From contig JAFLVN010000010.1 of assembly GCA_022508285.1 (NCBI GenBank), positions 1 to 51,483 on the forward strand: a stretch of DNA of 51,483 nt, given 5' to 3'. Shown here piece by piece: positions 1-7,526 of the stretch. The position numbers and the translations under genes were made by a program. The stretch comes from Clostridiales bacterium. GTDB taxonomy: Bacteria; Bacillota; Clostridia; Christensenellales; Borkfalkiaceae. Below the pieces are notes generated by a model. That model did not search any database. It was not told the DNA's origin and saw only the letters and a list, made by a program, of their open reading frames with translations. Positions within the stretch are counted from its first letter, which is position 1; each line of letters begins with the position of its first letter.

Positions 1-1
1 C

Positions 2-574
2 TACGACTTGGAGTGCGGCGACGAATACGGTATAGGTTCAACGAACGAGCGCGCCGAACTCTTGCGTCGTTGCGAGGCGGAAGGAATCGGCGTAACGGTA
101 ATGAAGCCCTTTCACGGCGGACAGCTTTTAAGCGAAAACACCTCCCCGTTCAAACAGGCTCTTTCAAAAAATCAATGTATTCAATATTGTCTTGACCGCC
201 CTGGGGTTCTTGCAGTTGTGCCCGGGGTAAGAAATCTCAACGATTTGTACGAACTGTTAAAATATCCCGCATCTACAAGCGAGGAGCGCGATTATTCGGT
301 TATAGGTAAATTTACGCCCGAATCGGCGGTGAGTAACTGCGCTTATTGCAATCACTGTCAGCCCTGCCCTGCCGGTATTGATATAGGTATCGTCAATAAG
401 TATTACGATTTATCGCTTGCAGGTGATAAAATGGCGCATAACCACTACGATAAGCTCGCAGTTAAGGCGGACGCCTGTTTAAAATGCGGACATTGCGATA
501 AACGGTGTCCTTTCAAGGTAAAACAGCAAGATAAAATGAAATCAATAGCCGGATACTTCGGCAAAGGAGTTTGA
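2..574 (+). CDS. Aldo/keto reductase with C-terminal 4Fe-4S domain (5'-truncated by window edge)
   Basis: The reading frame is open from base 2, so the gene starts left of the window and only about the last 190 residues are seen. The first visible part (VMKPFHGGQLL, then VVPGVRNLNDL) is the end of an aldo/keto-reductase TIM barrel. It is followed by two Cys clusters, CAYCNHCQPCP and CLKCGHCDKRCPF, of the type that binds [4Fe-4S] centres. In the family this architecture is an NAD(P)H-dependent oxidoreductase fused to a ferredoxin-like module; the substrate cannot be told. A short leaderless-looking start at base 8 is only an artefact of the window edge. Downstream DNA is decayed. Confidence 0.88.
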   Translation, partial: YDLECGDEYGIGSTNERAELLRRCEAEGIGVTVMKPFHGGQLLSENTSPFKQALSKNQCIQYCLDRPGVLAVVPGVRNLNDLYELLKYPASTSEERDYSVIGKFTPESAVSNCAYCNHCQPCPAGIDIGIVNKYYDLSLAGDKMAHNHYDKLAVKADACLKCGHCDKRCPFKVKQQDKMKSIAGYFGKGV

Positions 575-576
575 AT

Positions 577-778
577 ATGATTGAAAACGTTTCTTGACGG
601 ACATACGATTTGTCTTTGTAAAGAAAGTAAGTGCATTTTCAGCGCAAAGCGTGGCATTGCAACGATGATGAATTTTATTGCAGACGGCGTTGACCTTTCA
701 GGCTATTCCGTTACGGATTAAGTCGTGGGTAAAGCGGTGGCTCTGCTTTTATTGTCGAAAATAGACTTCAATAGGTAG
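577..778 (+). pseudogene. Decayed DUF1893-family gene
   Basis: The ATG at 577 meets a stop within seven codons. The frame starting at 581 reads LKTFLDGHTICLC..., then SAKRGIATMMNF, DLSGYSVTD, a TAA stop at 719-721, then VVGKAVALLLLSKID. This order (surface strand, S-x-RG, GxS-x-D-x-VVGKAAALL helix) matches my recollection of the DUF1893 (TM1506-like) family. It therefore carries at least one frameshift, one in-frame stop and a lost C-terminal half. The remaining homology stops at the left end of the inverted-repeat element at 774. It lies 2 bases after the reductase stop, so it was probably its operon partner. Confidence 0.6.
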
Positions 779-901
779 ATGTCACAAAGTTTAATAGGCT
801 TTGTCGAAAAATATTCTTAAAGTCGTGTCGAAAGGTTATACTTTTTTGTGAAACTACACGAATTACAGAATAAATTTATTTATAACATATTGACATCTAC
901 C
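774..901. mobile_element. Candidate MITE-like element, 128 bp, 11-bp terminal inverted repeats
   Basis: GGTAGATGTCA at 774-784 is the exact reverse complement of TGACATCTACC at 891-901. The 106 bases between are AT-rich and non-coding. The left end abuts the broken DUF1893 reading frame, and the right end abuts another short open fragment (902-970, ending DPTRGYGIGIDKM...). I see no clear target-site duplication and no second copy in the window, so a mobile origin is an inference from shape and position. Confidence 0.4.
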
Positions 902-970
902 CACGTGTTCGTCAACGACCCGACCAGAGGCTATGGTATAGGTATAGATAAGATGACAAATTCATATTAA
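902..970 (+). pseudogene. Short coding-like remnant, unidentified
   Basis: The frame beginning exactly after the right inverted repeat reads HVFVNDPTRGYGIGIDKM and then five more codons to TAA at 968-970. The composition looks like a real protein C-terminus rather than random AT-rich DNA. I do not recognise the family. Upstream sequence is the inverted-repeat element, so the 5' part is missing. Confidence 0.3.
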
Positions 971-974
971 TTTT

Positions 975-1006
975 AAATTCCTCATATAATTGTATATGAG
1001 GAATTT
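975..1006. repeat. Perfect 14-bp inverted repeat over the start of the SpoIIM-like gene
   Basis: AAATTCCTCATATA (975-988), a 4-nt loop (ATTG), and TATATGAGGAATTT (993-1006) form a perfect hairpin. The likely ATG (996-998) sits in the right arm together with a GAGG that could pair with the ribosome. There is no good T-tract, so it is more likely an operator or a translation-blocking stem than a terminator. Confidence 0.5.
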
Positions 1007-1538
1007 TCATAAAAAGGCATTTTCAGGCGATAAAAAGTTTGCGTTGGCATTTATAATAACGCTGATTTGCGCTATTATATGTGGCATAGTACTATACAAA
1101 CCGGTATTAAATAACATTTATTTCAAGGATTTTGCCGATAATTATATTTATTACGTCTTTAACTTTAAAAATTCAAGGTTGTTGTTTACACACCTTTTGA
1201 GCGACCTTGTTTACCTTTATATAATATTTTTTATTTGCTATTTTACAAAATTCAAATATATTACTCTTATACTCATATTTTTGAGAGGGCTCTTTTTCGG
1301 GGTATATGCGGCAATTTTGTTCGGTGCCTCTGCCTTCGGCGGAACAATTGCGGCTATATTTGTGTTTGTGCCCGTAACGGTAATTTCACTTATAATGTGT
1401 TATATCGTTGCCGATTTCTGCAATGTTATCCTTAAAAAATACGTATTATTCATGCCGTTAGCGTTATCGCTGATTAATTTAATCGTTCATGCTCTTTTAA
1501 TAAACGTACTGTTCAGAATTATAATAGTCATTGTATAA
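996..1538 (+). CDS. SpoIIM-like multi-pass membrane protein
   Basis: 180 residues, mostly hydrophobic. There is one membrane segment at about 16-36, then a polar stretch, then four or five more segments from about residue 65 to the end. The block FLRGLFFGVYAAILF...VFVPVTVISL...YIVADF resembles the middle of stage II sporulation protein M (LKGVVVGF..., then P-rich and GTIS-like helices). The neighbour at 1567 is a DacF-type carboxypeptidase, and spoIIM lies in the dacF region of Bacillus, which supports the call. SpoIIM is part of the engulfment machinery in spore formers. I chose ATG 996 over TTG 990. The start is buried in the 975-1006 hairpin. Similarity is weak, so a generic membrane protein remains possible. 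Confidence 0.5.
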   Translation: MRNFHKKAFSGDKKFALAFIITLICAIICGIVLYKPVLNNIYFKDFADNYIYYVFNFKNSRLLFTHLLSDLVYLYIIFFICYFTKFKYITLILIFLRGLFFGVYAAILFGASAFGGTIAAIFVFVPVTVISLIMCYIVADFCNVILKKYVLFMPLALSLINLIVHALLINVLFRIIIVIV

Positions 1539-1566
1539 TTAATCCGATTAACCGCATACTAAGGGT

Positions 1567-2730
1567 ATGAAAAAATTGTTTGGTATTATTTCTGCCTGTC
1601 TTGCCGTTGCCGCTTCGGGTGCGACGTTGACGGGTGTAACAACCGCAAGCGCCGCTGAATTGGCGTTAACTAAGGGCTGCAAGTCTGCCTACCTTATGGA
1701 TTTTAACTCCAAAGAGTGTATTTATAAAGAGAATGAAACTGCAAGAATGCCGATTGCCAGCGTATGCAAAGTTATGACTCTGACTCTGTGCTTTGATGCA
1801 ATTGAGGATGGAAAAATTGCGCTGGACAGTATTGTTACCGTAAGCGATAATGCTGCCGGTATGGGCGGTTCGCAAGTATTTTTGGAGAGTGGACTCGAAT
1901 ACTCTGTTGACCAGTTGATTAAATCTATTATCGTTTGCTCTGCGAACGACAGTTGCGTAGCTCTTTCCGAGACGATCTCGGGAAATGAAGATGAGTTCGT
2001 TGCAAAAATGAACAAAAAGGCGGAGGAACTCGGCTGTACCGATACACTTTTTGCCAACTGCACGGGTCTGCCGAGGGAAACTCAGTATTCATGCGCCAAA
2101 GACGTAGCTTTAATGTTCGGAAATCTTTTATCACACGAAGATTATTTCAATTACAGCAAAATCTGGCTTGAAGATTTTGAGCACCCCGATAACAGAACAA
2201 CTTCGATGACAAACACAAATAAGCTTATAAGAAAGTACGGCTTCTGTGACGGAGGAAAGACGGGCTTCACCAACGAAGCGGGTTTCTGCCTTGCTTCAAC
2301 GGCAAAGAAGGACGACTTGAGGCTTATATCGGTTGTACTCGGTGCATCCTCAAGCGACGACAGATTCGATTCGACAATAAAGATGTTTGATTACGGATTT
2401 GCAAATTATAAGAACAGAATCGTACTCGATAAAAACGTAACTCTGAACGATGAGTTTGCGGTAGTCGGCGGAAAGAAGGAGAGTTTTGCAGTCCGCCCCG
2501 AAAGAAATTGCTACGTGTTCTCGGCAGTAGACAAAACTCCCGAAATCACTCATAACGTAATTTCCTATAAGGTCAAAGCGCCTGTTGCATGCGATCAGGT
2601 AGTTGGCGAAATTGAAGTATTCAAAGACGGAGTATTAATTGACAGAGTAAACGTTGTTGCGGCTGAATCGGTTAAAAAAGCAAGCTTCGGCGACAACTTC
2701 AGAAGAAACGCAAGAGAATGGGCTCTTTAA
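1567..2730 (+). CDS. dacF: D-alanyl-D-alanine carboxypeptidase (DacF/PBP5 type, serine peptidase S11)
   Basis: 387 residues with a signal peptide (basic MKK, hydrophobic core, cut near ASAAE at about 30). It has the three S11 motifs: SVCK at 65-68 (nucleophile Ser65 and Lys68), SAN in CSANDSC, and KTG in GGKTGFTNEAG. The C-terminal part is the beta-rich PBP5 domain. The enzyme trims the terminal D-Ala from peptidoglycan stem pentapeptides outside the membrane. The C-terminal amphipathic anchor is not obvious. It lies 28 bases after the SpoIIM-like gene and ends before a strong hairpin. The gene symbol is by context and is tentative because a second S11 enzyme lies at 6493. Confidence 0.9.
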   Translation: MKKLFGIISACLAVAASGATLTGVTTASAAELALTKGCKSAYLMDFNSKECIYKENETARMPIASVCKVMTLTLCFDAIEDGKIALDSIVTVSDNAAGMGGSQVFLESGLEYSVDQLIKSIIVCSANDSCVALSETISGNEDEFVAKMNKKAEELGCTDTLFANCTGLPRETQYSCAKDVALMFGNLLSHEDYFNYSKIWLEDFEHPDNRTTSMTNTNKLIRKYGFCDGGKTGFTNEAGFCLASTAKKDDLRLISVVLGASSSDDRFDSTIKMFDYGFANYKNRIVLDKNVTLNDEFAVVGGKKESFAVRPERNCYVFSAVDKTPEITHNVISYKVKAPVACDQVVGEIEVFKDGVLIDRVNVVAAESVKKASFGDNFRRNAREWAL

Positions 2731-2751
2731 TTTAATAATTCAAGATATAGA

Positions 2752-2782
2752 GGCGCACGGCATTGCCGTGCGCCGTATTTTG
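2752..2782 (+). terminator. Intrinsic terminator after the carboxypeptidase gene
   Basis: GGCGCACGGC (2752-2761), loop ATT, GCCGTGCGCC (2765-2774), then GTATTTTGTG. The 10-bp GC-rich stem is perfect; the T-tract is short. Confidence 0.75.
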
Positions 2783-2814
2783 TGTATTTATATTATATTG
2801 ATAAGTTAAAATAT

Positions 2815-2843
2815 TTGACTATTAAGCAGTGGTTTGGTAAAAT
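2815..2843 (+). promoter_or_regulatory. Sigma-A promoter for the M50-scpA-scpB operon
   Basis: TTGACT (2815-2820), 17-nt spacer, TAAAAT (2838-2843). The predicted transcript start, about 2850, is 2 nt before the only usable start codon (ATG 2852), so the first gene should have almost no leader. Confidence 0.7.
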
Positions 2844-2851
2844 AAATATGT

Positions 2852-3592
2852 ATGGTATATACGGTTCTTTACTATCTAACGGCGATAATTGCCGTAATAT
2901 TCGTATTTGCTCCACACGAGTTTGCGCATGCGTACGTCGCATACAAATGCGGCGACGCTACGGCAAAGATGCGCGGCAGGCTGACGTTGAACCCCTTGAA
3001 GCATCTCGATTGGTACGGATTTTTACTTTGCGCGATCGCCGGCTTCGGCTGGGCAAAGCCCGTGCCTATCAATCCCGCCAACTTTAAAAATTACCGGAAA
3101 GGATTGTTTTTAACTGCTATTGCCGGCGTTGTTACAAATTATATAATTGCTTTTATCGGATATCTGCTTTTTGTTGTTGTGTTCAAATATGCGGCAAACG
3201 GTTTGATAGGTTACTTTTTAAATCAACTTTTCTTTAACATTTTTCTTTTTAATCTCGGCGTTTTTATATTCAATCTTCTTCCGCTGTATCCTTTGGACGG
3301 TTTCAGAGTAGTGGAGTCGCTGACAAGGGAAATTAATCCCGTGCATAGATTTTTGAGAACTTACGGAATGTATATTCTTATTGCGCTTGTTCTCGAAAGC
3401 TTTTTGTGTGGAGCGTTGGTTGACTATGCCGGAATTACTTTTGCAAAATACTTCGATATTTTAGGCTACGTTCAATGGTTTGCGATTAATATTTTAGGCT
3501 ATCCCATAAGATTGGTCTGGAATGCGATTTTCGGTTTTGGCGTTCCGTCGCTCATGCCGCTTGATTTTAACGTGCTTGATTTATTTCATTAA
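2852..3592 (+). CDS. Site-2 protease family (M50) membrane metalloprotease
   Basis: 246 residues with several membrane segments. HEFAH at residues 22-26 is the zinc-binding HExxH, and the LLPLYPLDGFR segment supplies the third ligand (Asp in the NPDG-type motif, here PLDG). This short form without a PDZ domain is common beside scpA/scpB in Bacillota; its substrate is unknown. A stop lies three codons upstream (2843-2845) and no other start precedes HEFAH, so the start is fixed at 2852. No Shine-Dalgarno sequence precedes it, consistent with a leaderless mRNA. scpA follows after 16 bases. Confidence 0.9.
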   Translation: MVYTVLYYLTAIIAVIFVFAPHEFAHAYVAYKCGDATAKMRGRLTLNPLKHLDWYGFLLCAIAGFGWAKPVPINPANFKNYRKGLFLTAIAGVVTNYIIAFIGYLLFVVVFKYAANGLIGYFLNQLFFNIFLFNLGVFIFNLLPLYPLDGFRVVESLTREINPVHRFLRTYGMYILIALVLESFLCGALVDYAGITFAKYFDILGYVQWFAINILGYPIRLVWNAIFGFGVPSLMPLDFNVLDLFH

Positions 3593-3608
3593 TTGATTTG
3601 GATAAATA

Positions 3609-4424
3609 ATGGCAAAAAATAATTACGAAAATTTTGAATCGGTTGTAGACTACAACACGGTGCTGGACGACTTTGAAGGTCCTCTCGATTTACTTCTGCA
3701 CCTTATAAATATTGCGCAGATAAATATCGAGGAGGTATTCGTTTCAAAGGTCACCGACCAGTTTTTAGACTACATTGAGTATATGAAAACCCAGCCCCGC
3801 CGCGACGTTGACAAGGAGAGCGAGTATCTTGCGCTTGCCGCACAGATTGTGTATATCAAGTCCAAAAGCATGGTGCCCGTAGTCGACGTTATGGGCGAGG
3901 AAATGGGCGGAGCAGACGAAGAGGAGCGTGCTTTCATCGAACAGCTCAAACAGCGTGAATTTGAGCTTATAAAGAGTGAAACTCCTAAGTTAAAAGAGCT
4001 TGAAACGATAGGATATTACTTCAAAGAACCTGATAAATCGCTCAATTCGGTAAGAATTGTTTATAAAGACTTCACTATAGACGGACTTTTAAAGGCGTTT
4101 GCAACCATGATGATGAGGAACGAGGGTTTGCAACGTGAGCGGGAGAATATAAAGGAAATCCCCAAGGACGAATTTACCGTAGAGGAAAAGGTCAAATTTA
4201 TAAGAGAAAAGCTGGTTGAAGTTCAGGAAGTTGAGTTTGAAAGCCTGTTTTCAACCTTTTCGAGAAACGAAGTTATAACAACTTTTCAGGCGCTTTTGGA
4301 GATGCTCAAGCATCAGTTTATAATGGTTGAACAGCGGGACAGCTTCGGCGCAATCAACATCAAACTCAATCCCGAGTGGGACTTAAAGGAAATAACAGAT
4401 GAGCAATTTGACGAATATAATTGA
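3609..4424 (+). CDS. scpA: Segregation and condensation protein A (kleisin of SMC-ScpAB)
   Basis: 271 residues. The N-terminus DFEGPLDLLLHLI (about 18-30) is the ScpA signature that contacts the Smc neck. It is followed by LALAAQIVYIKSKSMVP, a charged middle, and a C-terminal winged helix (VITTFQALLEMLKHQ). ScpA bridges the Smc heads and recruits ScpB to compact and separate sister chromosomes. The 3' end overlaps scpB by 26 bases, which suggests translational coupling. Confidence 0.95.
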   Translation: MAKNNYENFESVVDYNTVLDDFEGPLDLLLHLINIAQINIEEVFVSKVTDQFLDYIEYMKTQPRRDVDKESEYLALAAQIVYIKSKSMVPVVDVMGEEMGGADEEERAFIEQLKQREFELIKSETPKLKELETIGYYFKEPDKSLNSVRIVYKDFTIDGLLKAFATMMMRNEGLQRERENIKEIPKDEFTVEEKVKFIREKLVEVQEVEFESLFSTFSRNEVITTFQALLEMLKHQFIMVEQRDSFGAINIKLNPEWDLKEITDEQFDEYN

Positions 4425-5115
4425 GGCGATAATTTTTGCTTCAGGCGAGGCTGTGCCCGTAAAATACATAGTGGAAAAGCTCGGGTGTTCGTTGAAGGAA
4501 GTAAACGCAGCAGTCGCCGAGCTGAAAGAAAAATACGGCGAAGACTGCGGAATAAATCTTCTCACGTTCAACGGCAAAGTACAGTTTGCCTCTAATCCGA
4601 AGTTTAAACAGCAAATCTCCGAGGTACTTATTCCTATAAAAGAAAAGGAATTTACAAAAACAATTTTGGAGTGCGCCGCAATTATTGCCTATAAACAGCC
4701 GATAACTAAGCCCGAGCTCGAAGAAATAAGGCAGGTTAGCTGCGACTACGCCATACATACTCTCTTAGAGCTTGAAATGATAGTGCCCTGCGGCAGAAAA
4801 GACGCTGTGGGCAAGCCCATTTTATATGCGACAACCGATAACTTTTTAAAGAGGTTCAAGCTCAATTCCATTGACGATTTACCCGACTACGACGAACTGA
4901 TGGCTCAGATTGCCGAGCTCAATAATCAGATTCTCAACGATGACGAAGACGACGGCAACTACCTGTACAAAAAGGACGAGTACGTTGAGCCGGAAGCAGA
5001 GGCTAAGCCTAAACGCTCTGCGCCCGAAAAGGCTCCCGAGCCCAAGACAACCGAGGACGGCTACGAGCTTCCCGACTTCATTTCCGATGACGACGACGTA
5101 ATAAAAATAGATTGA
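4399..5115 (+). CDS. scpB: Segregation and condensation protein B
   Basis: 238 residues with two winged-helix regions: IIEAIIFASGEAVPV at the start, and ILECAAIIAYKQPITKPELEEIR around 93-115, a strong ScpB signature. After about residue 175 it has an acidic, probably disordered tail (DDEDDG..., PEPKTTEDG..., SDDDDV), longer than the minimal family form. It dimerises and binds ScpA. The start inside scpA is supported by the family N-terminus. Confidence 0.95.
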   Translation: MSNLTNIIEAIIFASGEAVPVKYIVEKLGCSLKEVNAAVAELKEKYGEDCGINLLTFNGKVQFASNPKFKQQISEVLIPIKEKEFTKTILECAAIIAYKQPITKPELEEIRQVSCDYAIHTLLELEMIVPCGRKDAVGKPILYATTDNFLKRFKLNSIDDLPDYDELMAQIAELNNQILNDDEDDGNYLYKKDEYVEPEAEAKPKRSAPEKAPEPKTTEDGYELPDFISDDDDVIKID

Positions 5116-5174
5116 TTAATCTGTTAAGTTGTAATTGAAAATACGATAAACATTAATTTAAGCATTAAACTATT

Positions 5175-5480
5175 ATGGATATTTATAATGAAATCGTAAA
5201 TGAGAAATTTAAAATAATTTCTCCCCAAAAATATGCGTTAGAGTTGAAAGAACGATTTTTAAATAATCCTGCATTATGGTATGAAAGAATTTCACCTAAA
5301 AGCAAAGCTGATGAATTTATAAAAGCTACTAACTGTGATTATTCAGAAATTTGGCACGATCATTGTGCGGTTTGTTTTAAACCGATAGATAAAGATACTA
5401 CGGAAAATGTTTACTTATCAGAAGATGAGTTTACTTGGGTTTGTGAAAGCTGTTTTAAAGAAATTCAATTAAGAAAATAG
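5175..5480 (+). CDS. Small hypothetical protein with two CxxC pairs
   Basis: 101 residues, not recognised. The N-terminal half is helical and charged. The C-terminal half has CAVC (about 71-74) and CESC (about 92-95), spaced like a zinc ribbon, with His and Trp nearby (EIWHDHC, FTWVC). By eye the gene is more AT-rich than its neighbours. It lies between scpB and a DUF2953-like gene, where related genomes usually have no gene, and is followed by its own terminator. It could be a recent insertion; no function is claimed. Confidence 0.65.
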   Translation: MDIYNEIVNEKFKIISPQKYALELKERFLNNPALWYERISPKSKADEFIKATNCDYSEIWHDHCAVCFKPIDKDTTENVYLSEDEFTWVCESCFKEIQLRK

Positions 5481-5534
5481 TTAGATAAATTTCAAATTAA
5501 CATTAGTCTCCACGAGACTTGTACAATATGTTTT

Positions 5535-5566
5535 AAGCCCGACTGCTTATTGCAGTCGGGCTTTTG
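5535..5566 (+). terminator. Intrinsic terminator
   Basis: AAGCCCGACTGC (5535-5546), 5-nt loop, GCAGTCGGGCTT (5552-5563), then TTG. It ends the M50-scpA-scpB-CxxC unit. Confidence 0.85.
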
Positions 5567-5614
5567 CTTAAATAAATATTGTATATTTAATTTTCTGTTA
5601 CAGATAATAATGTT

Positions 5615-6151
5615 ATGAATGAAGCAATGGTGTACTTGTCCGCCGTGGGCTTTGCTCTTGCGCTGTTTCCCGTACATTTTTATAACTACATTTATATAAA
5701 TACGGAAAGCAAATATGTAGGCTTTAATGTCAGCGTATACAGATTTTTTAGGTTTTACAACGCAAATACCGTAGAAAATAAGCCAGGCGAAATGCAGGTA
5801 AACGGCAAAAGCAAAAAATTTGACCTTCAACAAACTAAACGCAACGCTTACAGAATTTTCAATAAGCTGTGTATATTTAAGGTTGTACAGCTCGGAGATT
5901 TCGGACTTGTAAAGCAAAACAATGCTTACTTCGTGCTGGCGCAGAATGCTTTGACTACGGCAATTTACAAATTCATTCAGATAAACGGCGGTTATGCTAA
6001 ACTGAGAAATTACACAATTTTAAACCATGAACATGAATTTATAAGGTATTACTGTAAAGTAGTGACGATTATGAATTCGTTAGTAGTAGCAAAAATTTTA
6101 TTAATTCTTTTATGGGGGAAGTTAAATGCACTCAAAAATCAAGAAAAATAA
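5615..6151 (+). CDS. DUF2953-like protein
   Basis: 178 residues. There is a hydrophobic N-terminal segment (about 5-22), a polar central part rich in Tyr, Phe and Asn, and a hydrophobic C-terminal helix (VVAKILLILLWGK). Its position directly before a GerW/YtfJ gene and after scpB is the normal position of DUF2953 proteins in Clostridia, and the general layout fits. Sequence identity to the family is not something I can confirm by eye. It overlaps the next gene by 26 bases, so the two are coupled. Confidence 0.5.
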   Translation: MNEAMVYLSAVGFALALFPVHFYNYIYINTESKYVGFNVSVYRFFRFYNANTVENKPGEMQVNGKSKKFDLQQTKRNAYRIFNKLCIFKVVQLGDFGLVKQNNAYFVLAQNALTTAIYKFIQINGGYAKLRNYTILNHEHEFIRYYCKVVTIMNSLVVAKILLILLWGKLNALKNQEK

Positions 6152-6500
6152 GCAAAACGATTTCGATACACCCGCAATTTCAATAGACAAAGTTGCCGAT
6201 GCCGACACGGTTATCGGCAAGTCTATTATAACCGTAAGCGGAGCGCAGGTTATTCCGCTTTCTTCCGTTACCGTTGTAAATTTGAGCGGCGGCGGAGAGT
6301 ACGGCGACGTTAAAACCTATAAGGAGTCCGAAGGCTTCAAGCTCGCCGGCGGCAACGGCACGGTTGTAACAGTCAAACCCAAAGGTTTTCTTGTAGACGA
6401 CGGCAACGGTTGTAGACTTTTAAAAATGGATGAAGGAGCGTTGGACGCTTTGGTTGAAAAAACGGGAGAATTGGTCCATAAACTTACGGATAATGGTTAA
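6126..6500 (+). CDS. GerW/YtfJ family spore-type protein
   Basis: 124 residues. After a basic start it reads DADTVIGKSIITVSGAQVIPLSSVTVVNLSGGGEYG, then a Gly-rich stretch (GGNGTVVTVKPKGFLV) and a C-terminal helix. This is the GerW (YtfJ) fold pattern: G-x-x-I, then VIPxS-V, then GGG, then KPxxFLV. In spore formers the protein is needed for germination, but homologues also occur in non-sporulating lineages. Its stop overlaps the ATG of the next gene (ATGGTTAA). Confidence 0.85.
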   Translation: MHSKIKKNKQNDFDTPAISIDKVADADTVIGKSIITVSGAQVIPLSSVTVVNLSGGGEYGDVKTYKESEGFKLAGGNGTVVTVKPKGFLVDDGNGCRLLKMDEGALDALVEKTGELVHKLTDNG

Positions 6501-7506
6501 AAAGTGGGCAATATTTTGTAGTTTGGCGCTCTTAATATTTGTATCTGTCGGGATAGGTACGGGATATGCCAATGCGGAAAGCACTTCCGCCGAAATTGCA
6601 ATGGAGCTTACAACCGGCACGGTTTTAGAGGAACGCAATGCCGACGTGCAGCTGCCTATGGCAAGCACCACGAAGATAATGACGGCAATAATCATTATCG
6701 AGGATTGCGACCTTGACGAAGTAATTACCGTGCCGAACGAAGCTGTAGGAGTGGAAGGCTCAAGCATTTATCTTAAAAAGAATGAGCAGATTGATATAAG
6801 GGATTTAGTTTACGGATTAATGCTGCGCTCAGGCAACGACAGCGCAACGGCGCTTGCAATTCATCACAGCGGAAACATAGAAAAATTTGCCGAAGTCATG
6901 AATGAAAGGGCAAAGGAATTCGGAGCAGAAAACACAAACTTTAAAAATCCAAGCGGACTGCCTGATAGCGAGCACTATACGACCGCAAGAGATTTATGCC
7001 AGATAACACGCCATGCAATGCAGAACGAAACTTTCAAAGAAGTAGTTTCTACAAAGAATTACAGCGGAAAGTTCCGTACCTTTTCAAACAAAAACAAGAT
7101 GCTCTACAATTATGAAGGAGCAAACGGAGTAAAAACAGGTTACACCGTAAAGGCGGGCAGATGTCTTGTTTCCTCTGCGGAGAGGAACGGCATGGACGTA
7201 ATCTGCGTTGTATTAAACTGTCCCGACATGTACGAGCGTAGCTCAAAAATTTTAGATACCTGTTTAAACGGATATAAACTTGTAAAATTAGATGAAAATG
7301 CGCTATTTATGTCAGGCAAAGTACTTTGCAAAACTGCAAAATCAGTTGATTTTGTTATTAAATGCGACGAAAAACTGAATTATATTGTGAAGCCTTTAAG
7401 CGAAAATAAAAAAGTAAAGCGTGGGGATCTTGTTGCAAAACTTGAAATTGTCGGGCAAAATGGCTTGATTTTATCGGAGAATTTATATAGTATTATTGAC
7501 AGATAA
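6493..7506 (+). CDS. dacB: D-alanyl-D-alanine carboxypeptidase (serine peptidase S11)
   Basis: 337 residues from ATG 6493. A longer frame to 6430 exists, but the ATG at 6493 places a signal peptide at the N-terminus (MVKKWAIFC..., cut near ANAE) and overlaps the previous stop by 8 bases. Motifs: STTK in PMASTTKIM, SGN in LRSGNDSA, KTG in GVKTGYTVKAG. The C-terminal domain is present. It is paralogous to the enzyme at 1567. Its position after the GerW gene suggests a cell-wall or cortex role; the symbol is tentative. Confidence 0.9.
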   Translation: MVKKWAIFCSLALLIFVSVGIGTGYANAESTSAEIAMELTTGTVLEERNADVQLPMASTTKIMTAIIIIEDCDLDEVITVPNEAVGVEGSSIYLKKNEQIDIRDLVYGLMLRSGNDSATALAIHHSGNIEKFAEVMNERAKEFGAENTNFKNPSGLPDSEHYTTARDLCQITRHAMQNETFKEVVSTKNYSGKFRTFSNKNKMLYNYEGANGVKTGYTVKAGRCLVSSAERNGMDVICVVLNCPDMYERSSKILDTCLNGYKLVKLDENALFMSGKVLCKTAKSVDFVIKCDEKLNYIVKPLSENKKVKRGDLVAKLEIVGQNGLILSENLYSIIDR

Positions 7507-7526
7507 AATTGTTAAGGTACTTATAA

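Noticed and set aside
5492-5917. 141-codon minus-strand frame between the CxxC gene and the DUF2953-like gene
   Set aside because: It crosses a clear plus-strand terminator and the coupled DUF2953-like frame; no start signals.
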